Shown: piece after piece, positions 1 through 5,177 of the stretch | How positions within the stretch are numbered: position 1 is the stretch's first letter | Layout: each line of letters opens with the position of its first letter | The notes under the pieces: model-generated | Seen by the model: the letters and a program-made list of their open reading frames with translations, nothing else | What the model was told of the DNA's origin: nothing | Databases searched by the model: none | Source of the DNA: an uncultured Pirellulaceae bacterium | GTDB taxonomy: Bacteria; Planctomycetota; Planctomycetia; Pirellulales; Pirellulaceae | Direction of reading: 5' to 3' | Length of the DNA: 6,238 nt | NCBI GenBank assembly: GCA_934255105.1 | Contig: CAKQNH010000300.1 | Location: 1 to 6,238 of the forward strand | Position numbers and translations under genes: made by a program

Positions 1-1
1 G

Positions 2-511
2 GTACTGGCTGGCGGAGTGGGCGTCTTGATCGAGTGCGACTGGTATTTCAGTGCGCTGGTGGCCTTCGTCATCGCGGCCAGCACCGATTTTCTAGATGGT
101 TGGTGGGCACGACGTTTCAATCAGATCACCAAACTGGGACGCGTCCTCGATCCGTTCGTCGATAAAATCATTGTCACGGCTGCCCTGGTCGCTTTGGTTG
201 GAGAACCAACCAGCCAAATTGCGCCATGGATGGTCACGGTTATTCTGGGGCGCGAATTCCTGGTCACCAGTTTGCGTGCCATGATCGAAGGGCAAGGGGG
301 CGACTTTTCTGCGCGTTGGATGGGCAAGTGGAAAATGCTGTTGCAGTGCGCGGCGATCGTAGCCAGTCTGTGGCTACTACAAGACCCACAACCATGGCTC
401 CAGTGGACCACGCTGATGCTGGCTTACGCGGCCGTGTTAATCACCGTCGCGTCGGGATTGGATTATGTGGTTCAGGCCGTGCGCGCGATGCGTTCAAGTG
501 CGCACCACTGA
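2..511 (+). CDS. pgsA: CDP-diacylglycerol--glycerol-3-phosphate 3-phosphatidyltransferase (PgsA), 3' part
   Basis: This integral membrane enzyme transfers the phosphatidyl group of CDP-diacylglycerol to glycerol-3-phosphate, the committed step to phosphatidylglycerol. The reading frame is open from the window edge, so the start is missing; 169 residues are visible and the family is usually about 180-200 long. The CDP-alcohol phosphatidyltransferase signature is intact (numbered from the first whole codon): D29, D32, G33, A36, R37, G46, D50 and D54, giving DxxDGxxAR-x8-GxxxDxxxD. The aspartates bind the catalytic metals. Downstream GREF (residues 83-86), a conserved SLR, and GKWK (108-111) followed by a Q are typical of PgsA rather than of phosphatidylserine or choline synthases. 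Hydrophobic segments lie around residues 14-28, 55-67, 112-126 and 135-150. The frame ends at a TGA at 509-511. Family assignment is strong; the exact alcohol acceptor is inferred. Confidence 0.9.
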   Translation, partial: VLAGGVGVLIECDWYFSALVAFVIAASTDFLDGWWARRFNQITKLGRVLDPFVDKIIVTAALVALVGEPTSQIAPWMVTVILGREFLVTSLRAMIEGQGGDFSARWMGKWKMLLQCAAIVASLWLLQDPQPWLQWTTLMLAYAAVLITVASGLDYVVQAVRAMRSSAHH

Positions 512-545
512 ATGGCTTGAAAATTGAGTTGGCAATCCTAGCCGA

Positions 546-599
546 AGCCGCCAGACTTCGGACGTTACTCACCCTCTCCCAAGTCTGGCCTCGTCGGCT
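546..599. repeat. Imperfect inverted repeat / long hairpin between pgsA and the CPBP gene
   Basis: AGCCG-CCAGACTT (546-558) pairs with AAGTCTGG (581-588) and, after a 6-nt bulge, CGGCT (595-599). This gives a 13-bp interrupted stem around a 22-nt loop. A competing small hairpin is CCGAAG (542-547) with CTTCGG (556-561). No T-run follows, so a classical intrinsic terminator is not supported. Part of it recurs inverted at 4051-4068, so it is more likely a dispersed intergenic repeat. Confidence 0.5.
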
Positions 600-631
600 A
601 CCACCTCGCTGTTTTTGCATGATACTCGCTT

Positions 632-1792
632 ATGAATGATAACCAGACTGTTGAACTCTCTCCCGAATTTCTCGAGCAGTACTCGGCATTGTCATTCGCG
701 CTATCGCTGCTCGTGCTGGGGCTTCTAGCAGGCGCGGTGGCAAGCTGGGCCTACTTGATCGTTCGCGCAGTCCGCCGAGAACCGATATTGATCGTTGAAC
801 CGTGCGCGCCTCGCGTATGGGGACTGGTCGACGTCATGTTTATTGTCATCACCAGCGTTGTTTGCCAGATTGTATTTGCTTCGGCGTATGTGCGATTAAC
901 CGGAACTGTCCTCCCCAAAAATGGCGAAGGGCAGGTTCCGGCAGACGTGGCTGCGGCCGCAAGTCTGGGGCACGTGGCGGCCATTGCCTTGGCCCTGAGC
1001 TGGCTAGCTCTCCGCTTTAACGTCACTCCCGCGCATGCAGGATTTCGCACCCAGGGATTGTGGCGACAACTGCAAATTGGCATCGTCACGACGCTAGCTA
1101 CTCTGCCGATTGTATATCTGTTGATGGCGGTCGTCTCCATTGGGCTAAATACGGAATATTCCCACCCGCTGTTAGACGAGGTACGACGCAACGCAACCCT
1201 GGGAAGCTATCTGTTGGGAGTGGCGACCGCGGTATTGATGGCCCCGCTGGCAGAGGAGTTTTTATTCCGCGTGCTCATCCAGGGATGGCTTCAGTCGTGG
1301 CCGGTCAGCACCCCCAGACAGATTCTGTTCGGTGCCAGTTTGGAGGATAGAAAGGCCACTCTCGATAACGCATTGGGCCGTAACGACTGGGATGTCCAAG
1401 CGGAATTAGTGGACGCCTCACCATCCCAGCCATCAACACCGCCGTTAACAGGCGCACGTGACCTTGCCAGCCTGAACCCGTATGCAGTCCCGCTGACTGG
1501 CGAAGCTCGCGATGCAGGTGCAGATATTGTCGCACCCTACGTCACACCGCCCGACGCACAGGCTAAATTTGTTCCGCCCGTTTGGCCATCCATTGTGACC
1601 GGCATTCTGTTTGGTCTAGCCCACTGGGGATACGGCTTGAGCTTCATTCCGCTGATCGTACTGGGAATCGTGCTGGGCCTGCTATACCGCGCAACGAATT
1701 CGATTTGGCCTTGTCTTTTGGTCCATTTCGCCCTTAACGGCAGCAGTATGTTGGCTTTGGGAGTTAGCATCATAGCTGAGCGTGCAAAATAG
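632..1792 (+). CDS. CPBP family intramembrane glutamic endopeptidase (CAAX/Abi type)
   Basis: A 386-residue predicted inner-membrane protein of the CPBP family (PF02517; Rce1-like proteases and bacteriocin-processing or immunity proteins). All three motifs are present: EExxxR as E208-E209-x3-R213, FxxxH as F327-x3-H331, and HxxxN as H365-x3-N369. These should form the intramembrane active site, so the enzyme looks catalytically competent. Hydrophobic segments lie near residues 22-46, 65-86, 108-127, 146-171, 190-206, 317-331, 336-351 and 357-380. Between motifs 1 and 2 lies a hydrophilic, Pro/Ala/Asp-rich insert (about residues 225-315) including LNPYAVP, which most CPBP proteins lack. The ATG at 632 has no clear Shine-Dalgarno sequence; it is the first ATG in frame and gives a plausible hydrophilic N-terminus before membrane segment 1. 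The substrate is unknown. The 120-bp gap to pgsA leaves shared transcription open. Confidence 0.85.
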   Translation: MNDNQTVELSPEFLEQYSALSFALSLLVLGLLAGAVASWAYLIVRAVRREPILIVEPCAPRVWGLVDVMFIVITSVVCQIVFASAYVRLTGTVLPKNGEGQVPADVAAAASLGHVAAIALALSWLALRFNVTPAHAGFRTQGLWRQLQIGIVTTLATLPIVYLLMAVVSIGLNTEYSHPLLDEVRRNATLGSYLLGVATAVLMAPLAEEFLFRVLIQGWLQSWPVSTPRQILFGASLEDRKATLDNALGRNDWDVQAELVDASPSQPSTPPLTGARDLASLNPYAVPLTGEARDAGADIVAPYVTPPDAQAKFVPPVWPSIVTGILFGLAHWGYGLSFIPLIVLGIVLGLLYRATNSIWPCLLVHFALNGSSMLALGVSIIAERAK

Positions 1793-1862
1793 GAAGATTG
1801 GCTAGGCTGTACTGCCGACGACGCAACCGGCCGTTTGCCAGCATGGCTTGCAGCGTCTACTC

Positions 1863-1868
1863 TATAAT
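1863..1868 (+). promoter_or_regulatory. Possible -10 element upstream of the zinc-ribbon gene
   Basis: A perfect TATAAT lies 75 bp before the preferred GTG start at 1944, in the 151-bp gap after the CPBP gene. No good -35 hexamer sits at 16-18 bp; the nearest match, TTGCCA at 1835-1840, is 22 bp away, and there is no extended TG motif. This is weak evidence for an independent promoter. Confidence 0.25.
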
Positions 1869-1943
1869 GAACCTAGCGTTTTCGATTGTGGTCGGTTTGT
1901 TTTTGCCAATTTAGGGTGTGCCCTGCCAGTGCCCAGTGACAAT

Positions 1944-2756
1944 GTGTTCGACTTTAATTGTCCACAATGCCAGTACCGCCTGAAAGCCAGGCTGGGAGCG
2001 ACTGGGCATCGCGCCAAATGTCCGAAGTGCCAACTGGCTTTCATTGTCCCCGCTCCGTCAGCATCCACAGCCAGGGCAGTTCGTCCAACAACTCCGGCGG
2101 ATTCTCTCCCCCCCAACGCCTCTGTTTCAAACGTCGCCGCAGAGAAGGTGCAGCCCCAATCCGCCGACAAGCCAACAGCGACCGACGCCGATGCGCCACC
2201 GCAGAGCGGTCCTCGGCCCCTAGCGACCATCGACGACAAAGACTGGCTGACCCTCGGCGAACCGGCCATCGGCGATTTGTCCGAACGTCAGCAGTTGTAC
2301 GAATCCAACAGACAAGCCAAAGAGCGCGAGCGTCTGGCCCACATGCACAAGCAGCAGGCGCGCCGCGGTGCGCATGTGGCCCCCGCCAGGCTTGACTCGT
2401 CCGCTCCCCCCCGCAATCCTCTGCCTCTGCACGCTAACAATCCTTCCCCCGACAACCCGCCGTCCGGCAGACCAGCAGCGGCGAGTCCAGGTGGCCAGAG
2501 CCCCATCCACCAGAACCCAACCCACCAGAACCCAACCCACCAGAACCCAACCCACCAGAACCCAACCCACCAGAACCCAACCCACCAAAAACCAGAATCC
2601 CAGAACACACAATCCCAGCCGGAGGTCAAGCGGTCGATTTTCGACGATGATCTACCGGAGCTCTCGGAACTGCAACACCCGGGGCGTCAGAGGCGAGAGC
2701 GACGCCTCGGCCGAATTGCCGTCGGACTTAGTTCCCGACTTGCCACCTATCCCTAA
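1944..2756 (+). CDS. Zinc-ribbon (MJ0042-like) membrane protein, 5' half, frameshifted
   Basis: This is the N-terminal half of a gene that appears to continue in another frame. With a GTG start at 1944 the protein begins MFDFNCPQC and has a zinc ribbon C6-x2-C9-x16-C26-x2-C29, the pattern of the MJ0042-type finger found on many planctomycete proteins. A 32-residue extension from a TTG at 1848 is possible but is composition-poor and overlaps a TATAAT. After the finger come a Pro/Ala/Ser-rich stretch, a KDWLTL segment, a charged helical stretch rich in R, E, K and Q (around residues 112-138), a Pro/Asn-rich linker, five HQNPT pentapeptides (residues 189-213), and an acidic segment FDDDLPELSELQ. 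Past about position 2680 the frame becomes Arg-rich and ends at a TAA (2754-2756), while credible coding resumes in the +1 frame. Function is unknown. The role of the finger is inferred only from the family. Confidence 0.6.
   Translation: MFDFNCPQCQYRLKARLGATGHRAKCPKCQLAFIVPAPSASTARAVRPTTPADSLPPNASVSNVAAEKVQPQSADKPTATDADAPPQSGPRPLATIDDKDWLTLGEPAIGDLSERQQLYESNRQAKERERLAHMHKQQARRGAHVAPARLDSSAPPRNPLPLHANNPSPDNPPSGRPAAASPGGQSPIHQNPTHQNPTHQNPTHQNPTHQNPTHQKPESQNTQSQPEVKRSIFDDDLPELSELQHPGRQRRERRLGRIAVGLSSRLATYP
2506..2595 (+). repeat. 15-bp coding tandem repeat (HQNPT)n
   Basis: The unit CCCACCAGAACCCAA is present as four exact copies (2521-2580), preceded by a one-mismatch copy (2506-2520) and followed by a degenerate copy (2581-2595). 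It has almost no G on this strand. In the frame of the 5' zinc-ribbon half it encodes HQNPT repeats, which form a disordered linker. The 15-bp period keeps the frame, so copy-number change alters linker length and does not explain the downstream frameshift. Confidence 0.95.
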
Positions 2757-3888
2757 AGGCAAATCCCGCAAGCGCCCTACTAGCGTACCAAGCACGGCCA
2801 CTGCCGATTCGGAATACCGCATCGCCTGTGCGTCTTGCGGCACGGCCCAGTACGTCCGGCTTTCCCAAGTGGGGAAAAAGATTCAGTGCCCCGATTGTCA
2901 TTTGAAGTTTTCCATCCCAGCTCCGCCGCCGGGTTGGAAACCTAGTGCGCGAGCTCAGCAACGCGACTTGCAAAGCGATTGGCACACGTTGAGCGGCGAT
3001 GGACTGCAGGCCGCTGATTCCCAAGTTGCTCAGCGTTCGCGCGCCTCGCGGATGCTCGAACAGGCCGACCAGCAGGCTATGGACGAAGAGCTCGACCGTT
3101 TGTACGAAGATGACTTTGACACGGCTAATTTTGTCCAGCGGACCTTCGGATTTCTCAAAGATCCTGTGGTGTTGGTCTACATTTTCGCGAATGCAATCGT
3201 CTTCGCAGCGATTTTCGCGTTGGCACAATTGGCCGCTAATCAAGCCGACACGGCTCAGGGAAAAGGGCTGCTGCTGATCGCCGTCATCGGTGCGCCCGTG
3301 ATTGGGCTGCTGTTTGCCCTGCCTATGCTCAGCGGCGGAATCGCGTTGATCGAATCGGTCGCCAACGGCCAGCGACGCGTGGCGGACTGGCCCAGCTTCA
3401 ATCTGTTTGAGAATGCCGGCGACATGTTGGCCATTTCAGCCGCCTTGCTGGGGGCCGTCATCCCTGGCTTCCTACTGGGCAGTTGGCTCGGGGGAGACGA
3501 CCCTGGCGCGGGCCGCTTACAGATCGCCGGCATGATGGCTAGTAGCTTGTTTTTGTTTCCCGTATTTTTGCTTTCGATGTTGGACAACGGCAGTCTGTTT
3601 GCTCCGTTTTCAAGCTCGGTCTTGAAATCGCTCGGGCAAGCCGCTGAAGCTTGGGGTGGCTATTTCCTTAAGACGTCTATCGGCTTCGCAGCGGTTCTGC
3701 TGCTGTGGTTGCTGCTGCTGGGAAAGGATAAGCCCGTCCCCCTGGCAGCTATCGCGGGTAGCCTTCTTCCGCTGTTGATCTTTTTTACGTGCCAGCAGAT
3801 TGGCGCGCTTGCCGGCAGCATCAGCGAGCATCTGAGTTTCGATTTCACGCCCACGAGCCCAGATACAGACGATGATGATATGGCTTAG
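2647..3888 (+). CDS. Zinc-ribbon (MJ0042-like) membrane protein, 3' half, six predicted membrane segments
   Basis: This is the C-terminal half of the split gene, read one frame later. The first credible residues are GVRGESDASAELPSDL from about 2683. The start given is the nearest in-frame ATG (2647) and may never be used if the two halves are one protein. Numbered from that ATG, a second zinc ribbon is C61-x2-C64-x16-C81-x2-C84, followed by IPAP and a DWHTL segment, then an acidic helical stretch (about 135-160). Six hydrophobic segments follow at roughly 174-197, 207-235, 260-281, 291-312, 339-359 and 364-390. The tail is acidic (PDTDDDDMA), ending at a TAG (3886-3888). This reads as an inner-membrane protein with the fingers ahead of the membrane domain. 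I do not recognise the membrane domain and give it no function. Joined, the two halves would be about 647 residues. Confidence 0.6.
   Translation: MIYRSSRNCNTRGVRGESDASAELPSDLVPDLPPIPKGKSRKRPTSVPSTATADSEYRIACASCGTAQYVRLSQVGKKIQCPDCHLKFSIPAPPPGWKPSARAQQRDLQSDWHTLSGDGLQAADSQVAQRSRASRMLEQADQQAMDEELDRLYEDDFDTANFVQRTFGFLKDPVVLVYIFANAIVFAAIFALAQLAANQADTAQGKGLLLIAVIGAPVIGLLFALPMLSGGIALIESVANGQRRVADWPSFNLFENAGDMLAISAALLGAVIPGFLLGSWLGGDDPGAGRLQIAGMMASSLFLFPVFLLSMLDNGSLFAPFSSSVLKSLGQAAEAWGGYFLKTSIGFAAVLLLWLLLLGKDKPVPLAAIAGSLLPLLIFFTCQQIGALAGSISEHLSFDFTPTSPDTDDDDMA
2676..2690 (+). other. Apparent +1 frameshift site in the zinc-ribbon gene
   Basis: Upstream coding is convincing in the frame of 1944 up to SELQHPG, and downstream coding is convincing one base later from GVRGESD. 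The switch falls at CCCGGGG (2678-2684). Removing one base there gives SELQHPGVRGESDASAELP, which reads smoothly. Causes could be a one-base sequencing or assembly insertion, a real mutation making a pseudogene, or, less likely, programmed frameshifting. No stop codon sits at the site to cause a pause. Confidence 0.6.
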
Positions 3889-3906
3889 CTTCGACCCAAG
3901 AATGAT

Positions 3907-3960
3907 CGCCTCACGCGCACCCGCTGGAGTCCAGGCTTTAGCCGCCTCACGCGCACCCGC
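3907..3960. repeat. 18-bp direct repeat pair
   Basis: CGCCTCACGCGCACCCGC occurs exactly at 3907-3924 and 3943-3960, a 36-bp period. Between them is TGGAGTCCAGGCTTTAGC, whose TTTAGCCGCC (3937-3946) is the inverse of GGCGGCTAAA at 3990-3999, a 10-bp inverted pair with a 43-nt loop. These resemble dispersed palindromic intergenic elements and not protein-coding sequence. Confidence 0.8.
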
Positions 3961-4010
3961 CCCCCTAAACGCCACACCGCAGCAATTGCGGCGGCTAAAA
4001 CTGCATAAGT

Positions 4011-4042
4011 CTACGCCAGTAGAACTTGCTGCGTTGGCGTAG
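4011..4042. repeat. Perfect 8-bp stem-loop
   Basis: CTACGCCA (4011-4018) and TGGCGTAG (4035-4042) form an 8-bp stem around a 16-nt loop, extendable by two G-U pairs. It lies about 120 bp past the zinc-ribbon stop codon and has no T-run. It could act as an RNA hairpin or weak terminator, or simply be part of the surrounding repeat mosaic. Confidence 0.45.
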
Positions 4043-4050
4043 CAATACCA

Positions 4051-4068
4051 AGTGACGTCCGAAGTCTG
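4051..4068 (-). repeat. Second copy of the intergenic repeat seen at 552-569
   Basis: The reverse complement of this segment matches 552-569 at 17 of 18 positions (common core CAGACTTCGGACGT). The two copies lie in two different intergenic gaps and in opposite orientation, which marks the sequence as a dispersed repeat. Confidence 0.7.
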
Positions 4069-4196
4069 CCAACTTAGGTTACGATGGTCAAATGTCTTGG
4101 CGACTTCCGCTACGGGCTCAAGTTCGGTAATCTGAAGGCTTACTGCGGACAGGTTCCCATGTTCGCCGGTGTCGATCGAGGTCGGCGCGTGTACTA

Positions 4197-4216
4197 GGCG
4201 GGGGCTGCAACCCGCC
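4197..4216. promoter_or_regulatory. GC-rich hairpin upstream of ilvE
   Basis: GGCGGG (4197-4202) pairs with CCCGCC (4211-4216) around an 8-nt loop, followed within about 8 bp by TTAATTTTG. It sits 41 bp before the ilvE start. It could be a rho-independent terminator of upstream transcription or a structure in the ilvE leader. No leader peptide or T-box features are visible. Confidence 0.3.
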
Positions 4217-4257
4217 GGTAAGTTAATTTTGTCCACTTTTATGGAGCCCAGCCCGCG

Positions 4258-5127
4258 ATGCCGCCGGTCGAGATATACATTAATGGCCAGTATTATGCCA
4301 AAGCAGATGCAAAGATCAGTGTCTTTGACCATGGTTTGCTCTATGGCGACGGGGTATTTGAAGGCTTGCGTGCATATTCCGGAAACATCTTCCGACTAGC
4401 CGAGCACTTGCAACGTCTTTATGAATCTGCACTGGCCATCATGTTGGAAATCCCCATGCCGCCCACCGAACTGGGCCAGGCCGTTCGCGACACGCTGTTG
4501 CGCAATAATATTTCCGACGGCTACATCCGTTTGATCGTCACCCGTGGAGCTGGATCGTTGGGCATCGATCCTAGCAAGACGGCCGATCCGCAGGTCATCA
4601 TCATCGCCGACCGCATCGAGCTCTATCCCAAAGAATTGTACGACAATGGTTTGGAGATTGTCACAGCGTCGACCATTCGAAATCATCCCGCTGCGCTCAA
4701 TCCCCGCATCAAGTCGCTCAACTACTTGAACAATATTCTGGCCAAGCTCGAAGGCAAACGTGCGGGCTGCCTAGAAGCTCTGATGCTCAATCATCGCGGC
4801 GAAGTGGCCGAATGCACGGCGGACAATATCTTCATCGTCCGCCGCGGAGAGCTCTACACTCCGCCGACTGATGCGGGCATCTTGGAAGGCATCACACGCA
4901 ACGCCATCATCGAACTAGCGCAGGCGGCTGGCATTGCCGTCCACCAGACCACGATGACGCGCCACGACGTATATATCGCCGATGAATGTTTTTTGACAGG
5001 CAGCGGCGCGGAAGTCATCCCAGTCATCAAAGTCGACACACGCCCCATTGGCACAGGCACGGTGGGCCCCATGACTCGACAACTCACCGAAGCCTTTCAC
5101 CAGTTGGTGCGTCAGCCTTCGAAGTGA
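4258..5127 (+). CDS. ilvE: Branched-chain-amino-acid aminotransferase (class IV PLP enzyme)
   Basis: A cytosolic PLP enzyme expected to catalyse the last step of leucine, isoleucine and valine synthesis, exchanging the amino group between glutamate and branched 2-oxo acids, and the first step of their breakdown. Its 289 residues fit the family (about 290-310). Visible marks are YGDGVFEGLRAY (residues 29-40), YIRLIVTRG (89-97), the PLP lysine K152 in RIKSLNYLNN, E185 in GEVAECTADNIF (expected to pair with the pyridine nitrogen), and LTGSGAEVIPV (246-256), the phosphate-binding loop with SG where E. coli IlvE has TA. D-amino-acid aminotransferase and aminodeoxychorismate lyase share the fold; the FEGLRAY and K-to-E spacing favour BCAT. 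The ATG at 4258 starts just before the conserved IYINGQ, with a weak GGAG at 4243-4246 (11 nt away). The next gene starts 50 bp downstream. Confidence 0.87.
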   Translation: MPPVEIYINGQYYAKADAKISVFDHGLLYGDGVFEGLRAYSGNIFRLAEHLQRLYESALAIMLEIPMPPTELGQAVRDTLLRNNISDGYIRLIVTRGAGSLGIDPSKTADPQVIIIADRIELYPKELYDNGLEIVTASTIRNHPAALNPRIKSLNYLNNILAKLEGKRAGCLEALMLNHRGEVAECTADNIFIVRRGELYTPPTDAGILEGITRNAIIELAQAAGIAVHQTTMTRHDVYIADECFLTGSGAEVIPVIKVDTRPIGTGTVGPMTRQLTEAFHQLVRQPSK

Positions 5128-5165
5128 GTCGTCATTAGACTTTTCCCAAACTGCATTTCGCTCAC

Positions 5166-5169
5166 GAGG
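5166..5169 (+). promoter_or_regulatory. Shine-Dalgarno site of the methyltransferase gene
   Basis: GAGG lies 8 nt before the ATG at 5178, in contrast to the weak or missing sites of the other genes here. It favours 5178 over the internal in-frame ATGs at 5271, 5286 and 5301, which lie inside the tandem repeats and have no such site. Confidence 0.45.
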
Positions 5170-5177
5170 CAGCCAGC

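Larger units (their letters stand above)
3889..4257. other. Gene-free, repeat-rich intergenic region
   Basis: These 369 bp separate the zinc-ribbon gene from ilvE. I see no credible gene. The left part (3907-4068) is a mosaic of direct and inverted repeats described separately. The stretch 4081-4196 shows nothing I recognise. A GC-rich hairpin at 4197-4216 precedes ilvE. The ilvE promoter must lie here or upstream if ilvE is not read from the zinc-ribbon gene, but I find no convincing -35/-10 pair. Confidence 0.6.

Noticed and set aside
226..639. Plus-strand frame overlapping pgsA and the following gap
   Set aside because: It is out of frame with the strongly supported pgsA signature and has no motif of its own.
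1848..1943. TTG start at 1848 for the zinc-ribbon protein
   Set aside because: The extra 32 residues have no family character and overlap a TATAAT. GTG at 1944 begins directly at the finger, as usual for such proteins. GTG at 1929 remains possible.
2220..2629. Minus-strand frames with Trp/Gly/Val-rich repeats opposite the HQNPT tract
   Set aside because: They are translations of the complement of a 15-bp coding repeat. The plus-strand frame has the zinc finger and a natural composition.
2678..2684. Programmed +1 frameshift as the preferred explanation
   Set aside because: No in-frame stop or rare-codon pause sits at the site and no known recoding motif is recognisable. A one-base error or mutation is simpler.
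3610..4332. Long minus-strand open frame of 240 codons
   Set aside because: It is antisense to membrane-segment coding of the zinc-ribbon gene, reads through the intergenic repeats, crosses the ilvE start and shows no recognisable motif.
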